Shown: positions 11,317-22,400 of the stretch, piece after piece
Layout: the number at the start of each line of letters is the position of its first letter
Numbering within the stretch: the first letter of the stretch is position 1
NCBI GenBank assembly: GCA_030407315.1
Contig: JALQPE010002295.1
Span: 1-64,000, forward strand
Origin: Asparagopsis taxiformis
Lineage: Eukaryota > Rhodophyta > Florideophyceae > Bonnemaisoniales > Bonnemaisoniaceae
Direction: 5' to 3'
DNA length: 64,000 nucleotides
Notes under the pieces: model-generated
What the model was told of the DNA's origin: nothing
The model's database searches: none
What the model saw: the letters and a program-made list of their open reading frames with translations, nothing else
Position numbers and translations under genes: made by a program

Positions 11317-12952
11317 ATGGTATCCCTCTTGTATCTTGCGCTCTTTGTCCTATTACTGCCCCTCCTCCTTCGCTTCGTTCTCAGAGGCCTTGTCCTCCGC
11401 ATCCAATTGCAAATTGGCGGTTTGGGCCGCGTCCCATCCCCGCCGCTATCCACCCCAGTCATGGACAACTGGCCACAATGTAATAAAACTTCTATTAGGC
11501 ACCGAATGTTCCGAAACTGCTCATCACATCAACACCTTCCGCCATAAACTAGGCAACATATTCGTTCTCAGACTATTATTTGGTGTGCCATCCCTCGTCG
11601 TTACATCGCCCGATGCAATCCGCTACATCACCATTTCCAAACCACTCCAGTTCATCAAGCCTGCCATAATGCGAAACACGCTCGTGGGTCTCACTGGTGC
11701 GTCGGGAATCCTCCTTGCCGAGGGTGCACAACACACCCGTTTGCGACGAGCCGTTGCGCCCGCCTTGCATCATGATGCCCTCATGGACGTGCAGAGGTCC
11801 TTCTTTCGCGAGGGACGTATCCTTTCTGCAGAGTTATTGCTGCTGATTCTATTGTTGATAGTGATAATCTTTTGCGCGTCGTTAGGAATGCCGCGTTTGC
11901 TGTCATTTTTCGTACCTGTTTGGTGATGATGCGATGTCGGATGACGCGATATCGCAATTGCAGCATAGTTATCTGATGGCAACACAGGAACCACCAGCGT
12001 TTTCCGTGAGGAGGGCACTGTTGCAAGGCGTGTTTGATTTTTTGCCAGTCGAATGGTTCGCTATCAACGGCATCTTTGCAAGTGTATCAGAGAAACTGTG
12101 CGCAACTTGTGTCAAGAAAGTGGAAAGCGAAAATCAGAGACCAAATTGCTGGAACTTATGGTTGATCAGGAGACAAACAAGTTGATCCAGAATGAACAGA
12201 TGGTGGATACGTTTCTTAGTTTTCTCACGGCTGGTCAGGTAACGACGAGCATATCGGTGTGTTGGACACTGTACTGTCTAGGTCGTCATCCAGAGTGGCA
12301 GGATAGGCTACAGGCGGAGCTATCAAGCTGGAAAGAGGCGGATGGTCTGGAAGCTCTCGATGGGCTGCCTCTTCTGCAACGCATCGTGAAAGAGAGCCTG
12401 CGATTGCACCCACCTGCGACGTTTACCTCACGGCAGACTGTCTCGGAAGCTGTGATTGAGGGGTATAAAATACCTGCAGGGACACAGGTGCGCATTCCGA
12501 TTATGGCTGTGCAGACGGATGAAGAGGTTTGGGGTTCGGGTGCGAAATGCTTCAATCCCGATCGTTTTCTCGATAGAGAATTAGTGGAACGTACCAAATT
12601 TCTATGGTGCGTCTTCTTGTTCGGACCGAGGAATGTATTGGACAGCGATTTGCGATGTGGAAGTTAAGAGTTTTATCGCTTCAATTGTTCAGAGATGTCG
12701 TGTTGCAGTGCAGTAGTGAGCGATGGCATTCCGAAGTGTTATGGGGCATTTGCGACGCCGATTGGCCTAGAGATGCGGTTCGAACATCGGGAGATTTTTC
12801 GCGAAACTAATAGATGCATGATGATAGCATTTGTTTATATGTTACATCATGGTGGTGATGAAAAGTACACAACACAATTGGGGCGTGTAGGTAACACAAC
12901 TGTTGAACAACCTAGACAGCTCACAGGTGAAGCGGCGCAATCTCCAGCATGA
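11317..12952 (+). CDS. Cytochrome P450 monooxygenase, frameshifted
   Basis: A heme-thiolate monooxygenase; substrate unknown. The start at about 11,317 gives a hydrophobic anchor (MVSLLYLALFVLLLPLLLRF) typical of ER-bound P450s. Diagnostic motifs follow: I-helix FLTAGQVTTS (~12,215), the ExxR motif in KESLRLHPP (~12,390), the PERF-like FNPDRFLD (~12,550) and the heme Cys loop FGPR then CIGQRFAMW (~12,615-12,660). The end reads FATPIGLEMRFEHRE. These pieces lie in order in at least four frames, with switches near 11,480, 11,830, 12,080-12,130, 12,630 and 12,700. The frame switch falls inside the heme loop itself, which fits a missing base. The stop is uncertain (12,810 or 12,952). It is either a pseudogene or a gene with draft indels; I favour the latter. 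Confidence 0.75.
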
Positions 12953-13479
12953 CACCTCTGTGCTAGTGGACAGGCGGTGGCCGAAATGGGAGCAACTTGT
13001 ACCGCAAATGTACCGTTTGGTTGACGTGGCTACTCATATGTTTACACAACAAGGTGGGACCGACCAACGTCATGGCCACCGTGAGAGCCATCGGAGCTCT
13101 GTAATGCTGTTTCGACAAATATTTTTACTGTAAGGCACCGGTCCGGAATGACAGTGCAAGAGTGTGATAAACACGTCAGCAGAATTTGCGTTCGAGGACG
13201 GCCTGATTTTTTTGAATTTCTCCATTCACACAGCCAATCGTCTTTTCGCGTAAATGCCGTTGGCCAATAGTTTTTCCTTTACGTGTTCACGGTGCGTACA
13301 TGTTTGGAAGCTTTCCAACGATTGCTGTGTGTGCCGCCTTCGCACAGCAGTTCGACAAACAATTCCTTCCAAACGCGCCCGTCTAGCTGCCACTATCGAG
13401 TATAAACGCAGCCCTGCGAACAATCCCGCCGTTCCATGCATAGCCGCACGCTGCGAGAAACGAAGAAACTGTGCCGCAC
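12953..13479. other. Intergenic region upstream of the NB-ARC/WD40 gene
   Basis: No gene is supported. The 3' half carries the likely core promoter of the next gene. Confidence 0.4.
13401..13406 (+). promoter_or_regulatory. TATA box candidate for the NB-ARC/WD40 gene
   Basis: TATAAA sits 79 bases upstream of the ATG at 13,480, in a sensible position for a core promoter. The match is to the motif only; no transcript start is visible. Confidence 0.35.
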
Positions 13480-16400
13480 ATGGCGTTTGATGTGTTGACT
13501 CTCACTATCAGCGTATTGACTCCACTCGAACAGGCGATATCCCTTGTCTTGTACTTCAAGCAGCAGAAACGAATCTATGGCACAAATGCAGAACACATCG
13601 ACCGCATCAGTTCGTTGTACGCGGACTTGCAAAAACGCCTCCATGCTATCAGTTCTCAGTTCCAAACTGTGGTTTCCAAACCACAATTGCTGCAATCCTC
13701 CGATCTTTCCGAGTACTTCCCTACATGAACAACATGAGAGAATCCTTCCTCTCTGCCAACCAAGTCCTCAGTGACATCCGAAAATCGCAGATCCAGGACG
13801 GCTGGTTCGTCCAATTCCTACAAGCGCACTCTATCAAAAGCAAATGGCAGCAGCTGGAACAAACTGCCTATCTTGCTCATCAACGAATTGACAGCTGGCA
13901 CGCATTTCTCTCAACTGTATCCGCCGTTGGAACTGACATTTCGCAACGATTACAGCCCATTGAGACCGTCCTGCACGACATAAATCGCGCCGTTAGTCCG
14001 CTTGAAAACCCAGTCACCTTCAAACCCTCATTCTTCAAGGAGACACCTCCGCATTTCGTGAGACACCATTTCGAAACAGCCGCTGATACCCCTGGGCCTG
14101 AAACACACGAAGCAAAGCTGAAACGCATTGTTCTGCGTGAAAATCATCCCAATGGCCGTCCCGTGACTGCTGTCGTCGGCATGAGTGGTGCCGGAAAATC
14201 TTGCGCGCTGCGAGGACTCGCAGAACAGAAAGATGTAATCTCGCGCTTCCGGGTGGTGTGTACTTCATGTCGCTTGGTGCTGAGGCCAAACGAAGACGGG
14301 CAATTGAGAAACTGGGTGATATGGTGGAATACTCTGGTGGTAGACTCAGGGCGAGGGATGTACGTCTTGAGATGAATCTCGATGTAGCTGTCGCGCGAAC
14401 AGCAGATTGGTTTCAAGAAAGAGCATGTCTGTTTATAGTGGATGATGTCGCGGTTGTGAATGATATTGGAGCGGATTTCATCTCTGTTTTAGCTGGACTA
14501 TTGCGATGCAGTGAGCAAAGTGCTTTAGTGTTCTCAACTCGAGACACTGACGTCGGCTCGCTTGCTACAGAAATTTTAGACTTTTCACCCCGCGATCCTC
14601 TCGGAGACGAGTCACGTGGTATTTTACTGCGATCTGCCCGAGTTGAAAAAGATGTTATTTTAGATGGTGATGAAGAGTTCAAAGCATGTGTGGATGAGTT
14701 GTTACGGTTCTGCGCAGGCCTACCTTTGGCACTGGCTGTAGTTGGTAATGCAGTCTTCAAGCGCAGAAAACGGAGCAAGAAAGGAGAGTCTAGTGTTTTG
14801 AAATCTTTTGTTGCTACCCTCGAAGACTTTGCCCAAGGGGCAATTCAAGAAGGGTTCGATAATCATCCGGGATTGTATGCTGCATTTTCTGCCTCACTGC
14901 AGGTTCTTTCCGATGAAGTGACAGCAAATATTCTCGGCTTCCCATTGCCTATGCCGCTTCATCGCATGTACAGAGCGTTGTGTATAGTTCAACGGCAAGG
15001 CTGGTTACCAGATTATATTCTAGCTCGCCTCTGGGGTGTAGGAAAAGCGAATCGCGCGCTCAAAATTGCCGAACTCTTTGCGGATGCCAGTCTGGCTGAA
15101 GTTGAGGAACGCGAAGCAGGCGGCATGATTGTTTCTGGTATTCGTTTACATGACTGGATGCATATTATTGTTGTTCCACAAAGGCATCGCAATGTGAAGG
15201 AGGGGTACAATTCTGGCATAAGCAACTTTTAAATACTTACATCGAACCACTCGAAAACAGCTGGGGTGGTCAGCAAAGCATACGAGAATGGTGGGTGATA
15301 GAAGATGATCTATACATTCTTGGTGAACTCAGTCGTCACCTTGTAGGAGCCGGGTTGCGGAAGGAGCTCGAAAACCTTGTATTGAACCCATTGTGGACAC
15401 GTCGTTTGTTGCAAGACCACAGAACATTTCAGTTACAGAAGGATGTCACAATACTAGTTGATTCTATCCGAAGAGCTGAAGAGCAATTGACATCAGAACA
15501 CAAAAAATTGATCAAGGGAATGGACTTGATCATCAAAGCGATCCATCTTTCCTGGGGATACTATTCTCAGAATCCTGAAGAGCTTTGGTTCCAGCTGACG
15601 GGAAGATTGACAAATATGATGGACAAGTACCCTGTCATTCGCATATATCTTTCGAACATTGAACAACTTGCTCGGGCACCGTGGGCAAAGCCAATTCTTG
15701 GATCTTTACACCCACCCGGAGGGCGCTTGAGATCTACAATCGATATGTTCAGACAGACAGAAAATGGGCCTCATGGCATTTTGAATGGGATCGTCGGGTC
15801 CTTGGCGTACGGAAAGCAACGCAAAGATTTCCAAAATGATGTGTTTATGACTGATGCCGTTCGTCAGATCACGCAAATGCAGAGGGCTGCATGGCAAGAA
15901 CAGAAAAGCGTGTCCGGAATGATTAATGCTAACAGGATTACATTATCAGCAAATGGCAGACGAGCTGTTGTAGACCTCGGGTTTGGAGATGCGCGGGTAA
16001 TGGATTTGCAAACGGGAGAGCTGTTAACGAGCAAGCTCCAAGATGAAGTACCGGAGAAATTCGATGATTGGTGGTCATGTTGTGCAATTTCGGCAGAAGG
16101 CGATGTGGCTGCTATCAACTTTTCGGACAGCTTGGTTAACGTTTGGAATGTCGAAAAACAGCGGCTTATTTGTACTCTGCGTCACGGACATGACATTCGT
16201 GTAGAAGGGTTGGCCATGTCGGGCGATGGAGAACATGTTGTTACTAGATGCAATGATGGGGGCGTCCTTTTGTGGAATGCAATAACTGGAAAACAACACA
16301 AGAGTATATCGCATGGGCATTCCGGAACGGTCACATGCGTGGCTATCTCAAGTGACGGAAGTCTCGTCGCAACTGGATCTAGTGATAGTACTGCCGGCTT

Positions 16401-17588
16401 TTCGACATCTCGCAGGATTCATCGATGGCTACTGTGCTGAGAGGCCACAACTACACCGTGCGAGATATAGCTATGACAACTAATTCGAGTCGCCTCGCGA
16501 CAATTTCCGATGACGGTACAGCAAGAGTTTGGAATGCGTTTGGAGAACTTGTTTGCGACCCTATTTTCTTTGAAGGCGATACATTCTGGAAGACGTTTGT
16601 TGGAATCACAGATGACGGAAGCCAGGTTCTGACAGGAACTGCGCCAGGCCCTGTTCAAGTATGGAGTGTTGATTATGATGCGTCGTCTCTTGATACGTCG
16701 CAGCGTTGGATAAATCAAGTGTCTAGATGCGTCGTTTGTTGCGACGGCAATAGAATTATCTCGGTTTCGGAAAACGGATTGTTACACGCGTGGGATACTT
16801 CTGACGGGTCGCGTATCTGCCAAATTGACAACGCGATAATGCCAAAGATCGTCGAAGCAGCGCCTGATGGAAGTCGAATTGCAACCTCATCCGGAGAGGA
16901 TGTCCATATTTGGGACGGTAACACTGGCGAACTTATCTCTTCTATCTCTCACAAGCACGTGACGTGTGTAACAATTCCATCGATCCAGGGACAGGTCGCC
17001 ATCGGAACTAGAATTGGTACTGCGCAAATATGGAATTATCACAACGGTAAGCCAAGCAGTGAAGTATTTAAACATGGATCATCCATAACATCCATGTCGA
17101 TAACGCCTCGTGCAGACCGGCTTGTAACGCTATGCAGAGAAGAGCATTTGCAGAACGACGGCGGAAACGTTCGTGTATGGGACGTACGCAAGTGCAAGGT
17201 ACAACATCAGGTGCAATCATTGTTGCCAGTCGCAATAAGTGAAGACGGGAAGATACTAGCCAGTAGAGAATACCGTTGGGACCTTACAACAAAGGCGCTG
17301 GAAGCTGAAAAACGTGGCATTCAGCTTTCAGGTTTCGCTACGGAAGAGATTGTGGATATTGAACGCCAGTCGATGAGCGCAGAAGACATGAAAATGGCGC
17401 TGCTTCGATGTACGCAGAGCGGGATCAGTATCGATGGCTCCGGATATAAGCATCTGAAGGGTCAGGAAGATGTCAAGCTGGCGACTTTTGAGGACGTTGA
17501 GGAGGTTTTGTGCAAGTCGTTCAAGTCGAGAGTTGTTGGAGTTGCTCTGCGCGGTGGAGAATTTTCATTGATACTTGTGATGCTCTGA
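13480..17588 (+). CDS. STAND NTPase: helical N-terminus, NB-ARC, WD40 repeats (APAF-1-like)
   Basis: The architecture matches APAF-1-like STAND signalling ATPases, which oligomerise on sensing a trigger. The ATG at 13,480 opens a hydrophobic/helical N-terminal region of ~220 residues (MAFDVLTLTISVLTPLEQA). It is followed by a P-loop VVGMSGAGKS (~14,173), Walker B CLFIVDD (~14,428), sensor SALVFSTRD (~14,518), the GLPLAL-type motif CAGLPLALAVVG (~14,718) and an MHD-like site IRLHDWM (~15,140). From about 15,910 to 17,270 there are roughly eleven WD40-like blades (for example LATISDDGTARVWN). Frame switches occur near 13,720, 14,250, 15,215 and 16,400, each needing one base. The ligand and output are unknown. 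A role in immunity or cell death is inference from the family. Confidence 0.8.
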
Positions 17589-17811
17589 GCCAAGTCGAAA
17601 CAGCTCATGCACATAGATAGAAGCGATAGGAATATAATTAATTTTTGTTTAAATTCTCAGTAATTGAGAAAACTAATTCAACTTAATTCAAACCAAGGAT
17701 GCGACTTCAGATTCACATCCAACTGGGCGCTTGTCAACCTCTAATTAAACTTCTCTGGAAGTTGAGGTCCGCACCAGCAAGTCATCCCAATTTGCTCCAG
17801 AAGGCTTCGCG

Positions 17812-18684
17812 ATGTCCTCTTCTGCGACAACACCAACACCAGAAGAAACCGCAAACGCCAAGCGCATTAAAGAGCAGGCACTCTCAGAAGGCCTTCCACT
17901 TCTGTCAGATTTTGAGTATCTGCAGCATGCAATTGTTGCGAAAGAAAATGTTGAAAAGGGAGTAGCGCGTATCAGGAATCTTTTGGAGTTCAAAGAGAAG
18001 CATCGCATTCGCGAAGCACAGGAAGAAGACCCTATGTCAGTGTTCGTGAAATGGGAAAATGACTTTCCCGGTTTTTTCAATCGTATGGGCATAGACTCGA
18101 AAGGAAGACCTTTCATGATGATTACTTATCGCAAGTTCCAGCCGAAGAAAATTCAGACTGAGGAAGATTGGTGCGCCCTCATGGGATGCTTTTATCACAT
18201 GTTTAATGCCATGAGCTATGACCTTGACGCGGTGCGAAACGGAATTGTAATGATAAGCGATTCGAAAAACGTCAGTTGGGCAAATTTCAGCTTGCGTCTG
18301 GAGAAGCGTGCGGCAGAATTTTACCAAGATTCGTACCCTGTGCGGATAAAAGCAATTGTTTTGCTGGATGCGCCTGTAATAGTAAGTTGAACTTCTTCCA
18401 ATCTGTTTTTGTTTTAGGAATTCACATTGCTGACTGCTTAGATTATTTCGGGCAAATCAAATAGGTCAATGCAATGGTGAGCCTTATGAAAGTATTTCTC
18501 TCAAAGAAGGTGCGAGATGCTATAAAACTTGATTCGTCAGACGAATTCTTGGCATCGGGGAGCTGCCGAAGTCAGCAATGCCTGAGCGGCTTGGAGGCCC
18601 CCTGTTGGTGTCACTGAGTACGAATTTATCGAAGAACATATCAAGTTACGGGCGAGAAACGAAGCTATGATTAAGATGCAGTGA
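17812..18684 (+). CDS. CRAL-TRIO (Sec14-like) domain protein, two exons
   Basis: CRAL-TRIO proteins carry a small lipid such as a phosphoinositide or tocopherol in a closed pocket. The ATG at 17,812 gives MSSSATTPTPEETANAKRIK. The domain core is GRPFMMITYRKF (~18,095), then NAMSYDLDAVRNGIVMISD and PVRIKAIVLLDAPVI, and continues after a spliced intron with VNAMVSLMKVFLSKKVRD. The end is the usual LPKSAMPERLGGPL followed by GVTEYEFIEEHIKL and a stop at 18,684. Exon 2 needs two single-base frame changes (near 18,560 and 18,603, the latter at a C run). At about 260 residues it is close to a single CRAL-TRIO domain plus its N-terminal helix. Confidence 0.75.
18382..18464 (+). other. Spliceosomal intron of the CRAL-TRIO gene
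   Basis: Donor GTAAGT, acceptor AATAG, 83 nt, with a branch-like TGCTGAC at 18,428-18,434. Splicing keeps the frame (PVI joined to VNAMV), matching the domain consensus. Confidence 0.75.
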
Positions 18685-19404
18685 ACAGTTGGCGGCACGC
18701 ATGACTATCGAATTTATACAGAAGTGCAATCAGCGACTAGAGCAATTTGTTTTGCATGCAGTGAGACAATAGAACAATTTCTACATGTAAACTTGTAACA
18801 TCACTTGAAATTGTGACGACTTTGCTATCATGCTTTGGTGGAGTTGAGAGTAATATGACGTTTCGTTAGACAGGGCTTGTATACGAGATGTAGCTTTTGA
18901 ATTTCTCTGTTTGCAAACATCAGCAACGAGTGAACAAGAGATACAAAGGGTTGCCTTGGACTCGGAAGGTAAACGTGTAATCATGGGTCAGGAGAAAAAA
19001 ACGAAGCCGTAAATCGGGATGAAAATAACGATACCTCAAAAGAATTCCTTGGTTTCAGAAAAGTTCAATCTGTACATGTTTCCTGGTTGGAAAACGCTTG
19101 CGTAGATATACTTGTGTCTCTCGAGTTGTGTGCTTCGCAAACTTGAACAAGGTCTCACGTGCACTATCGACTGCGTAATTTATTTGTGTCGGGAATCATG
19201 ATAAATGCTCGAGATGCCTTACTGGATCGTTTTCGATCGCTGCACAATCATACAATGACATCCCATGTGCGCAGAGTAATCTCTATCTCCTACTCTCCAA
19301 ACTATCAAGTCAAAAATGCTCAAAAGTTAATGTTGTGCGGGGCGGCTTTATTAGCAGTTAATGAACACCAGACTCCACCACAAACGCCTTTCGCTCTGGA
19401 TGAA
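18685..19404. other. Intergenic region between convergent genes
   Basis: AT-rich; the 3' ends of the CRAL-TRIO and bestrophin genes face each other. No gene is seen. Confidence 0.4.
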
Positions 19405-22400
19405 TCACAGATTCATTCCATGTCGGAACCAATGCAGATTAGTCTGTATGGCCTTCACCACATCAATTCGAAACTTTCCAAGCGGCAAATCAGACAGATC
19501 TGTTCCAAACGGATCCGTCAATTCCGCAGCCCATCTCTCAACACCAATCACACCGTACGCTATAATCACAACCCACGCAATAGTCCACCAGCCAGAAGTC
19601 TCCACGAGACCTAGTGGTAGAGTCACCATATATATCACCAGAAAAATTCGAATGTGTTGCACGTAGCCAAACGGCATTGGTACGCTCAACATTCTTTCAC
19701 ACGTTGCTGCATAACCCTTCATGAGTCCCAGATAGCACAGCAACAACCAGTGTACAAACGCGCCGGAAGGACTCGGACCATTCCATTCCATCTTCTTTTC
19801 ATCTGCTTTTAGATACGCCCGTACAACATCTATGCAATAATCACCCTTTTGCTCCACTTTCTCCAGACGTGCTATGTCCGCCTCGTTCATTATGCCCTGC
19901 AACATTGCTGAACAGGAGCCTTCACGTCGTAACTGTAGAGTAGTGACAATGGAAAATGCCGCAAGATGCGCAGCAATTCTCTCTGAATCACCCTTATGGA
20001 ACGATCCCGTCGGATACGCCTCAAACATTCTGTTCGCAAATAAGCGTGTTACAGTTAGAATCCCATCTCTCCACACAGTTAATGCGACCACATATCGCCA
20101 GTGACTATCATATAGTCGGAAACCAAGCAGCAAAAAAAGAGCGAATCCAACATATTCTTTCACGAAAGAATCGATCGCCAAAGGGATGCAAAATGCCGGT
20201 GCACAAGAATTTTCCACTGGCCATCTTCGATTAATCAACCATGCTAAAGTGACAGAGCCTGCAGCCCACAGTCCAATCGCAACAATCATCCACAATGGTA
20301 CGGCATGTAAGGCCATTTGAAGCGTCCTCCATTTCAAGGAACTTGGGTCACACCTCTCAGTATCAGAAAGACATGAAGGATCATACTTCTCAGCTGCTTC
20401 CTGCTCCCAGGCTGCACCAGAATGCTCAATCTTGACAATCAAACGATCAAGTCCTCCCCGAAGGTTCTGCTCAACGAAAAGGACAGCTTCAACGATTGTA
20501 TGTGCTAGCTTGTCCAGGTCAAAGTCATTTAGATCACTTCCAAAAGGCTGTTGCAGTTCGTGCGCTATAGCGTACATTCTATAAGACACAATTGAAAGAT
20601 GTGTCAGACTTATTGCTCTGCCTGTGATGGCAAAATTTCTCTCGAGACAGCTTGTGATAACTTACCCGATGAATCCGTAAGCAATGATTGGTACCCATAG
20701 GATAGAAAACCAACCTGCAAAAGAACGAAATATATGTAGCGAGACTAACCGTTAGTTTCAACTCTCTGAAAGACGCCCGCGTTATTTTCCTCTTAATCGT
20801 TCTCGACATACCGGTAGTTTCTGCGAGGACAAATGGTAGACAAATGAACCAAATACCCAAAATAGTTCTGAGAAGAACCATGAAGCTAGGTGCGATTGGA
20901 TACGCTTTCAGGAACTTGCACCGACATAAAGCTATTTCAATATTGCGCAACTCGTACTTGATTGACTTTCGGTAATCTGTGATCAGTTCCGATGGGTCTG
21001 ACAATGCCTCCGGTCGGCATTGAGCTGCGATGTAATATGCCTTAATGACATCCAGGCAATGGGAACTCATGCTCTCTGCTGTGAGAACCCGGCCCAAATC
21101 CTGCTGCGAAAGTAATCCCTTCAATTCTCTTATATCGCGCTTGTCACGAAGTTCCATTTTCAGAGCAATTGGGATTGCCGCGAGATGTGAAAGAACTCTT
21201 TCATGATCGCCCTTATGCCATGTTCCAGGAGCCGCCAATAGATACCATTGAGCTGCCAATGAATGACATGTAGCGCGCAAATCATCACCCCAGACATTCC
21301 CAGCTTCCATATATCGAGCAAAAGATGCTTGAACATAGAAACCTAATAGCATGAATGCTACAAGAACAATTGGAATAGAAGGGGTCAGATGATTGCTTGG
21401 AATTGAGCTGAGCGTGAGAATTGTTGTTTACCTTACCTGGAAAGCCAATATATGTAGCAACCACACCATCGATGCTAACCGCAGACCTCCACAACCGAGA
21501 ATCAGCATCTACAATTTTCGTAACTCGCGAAAGAACCACTACCAACGATGTCCAGCCGGCTATACTTATCAGACCCACCACGGGACACTCCGAATAAGGT
21601 GGCTGAGAAGGGTAGGTTTCGTTGCTGTTTCTCGCGGACCTGAAAAGACCAATGAAGGCGTGTCTGCAAAATCACCATGCTCTTCCTTAGCTAAGCGAGG
21701 CAGGTCGTAATTGTTTCTTATTTGCTTACCAGCCAAGAAGGTTCCCAAACGCGCTGCATTGTCAACCGGAGATGGAATGATATGATATGTGCAGTCCCAT
21801 TCCGATGATCTAACAGCCTCCAGTAAATGTGAGGCCATCTCTTTACAAATTTTTTGACAGGAAGGTCCTGCCTGTCATGCCCAAAAGGATCGACCAAAGT
21901 TGTTGCCAGGGCCTCCAAAGCGAGAACGCCATATGAAATCAACGGAGCCCAAAGGATGGTATAGAATCCAGTTCTCGGTGTCATCCCAAGTGGTAGTAAA
22001 AGTAACCAGAGTATCGTAAACAACCTTTGATGCTTTGTATAACTGCTGACAGTAGGAAACCTTTGATTCCTTCCATCGTACTGATAAGATCCCCGATTCT
22101 GTTTATCCGTCGCATCATAGAGAACAGTAAAGCTGCAGCTGGTTTCTGCCTCTTTTGCGCTGGAACAAAGCTCCACTCTTCGCTCGGCGTATCGAGTGAC
22201 AACATGTATGCCTCAACAACCTGAACACAATACCTCAAAGGATTTGTGCTGCTTCGGCAAACCAGATAATCCTCGATTGAAAGGATGCCCTCTTGATGAG
22301 ACAGATCAACCTCCAGCAGCTTGTCCCTCAGTAACAAAGGGATCTGCACTAAATGGGCGACAATTCTCTCCTTATCGTTTTTGTGCCAAACGCCTCTATC

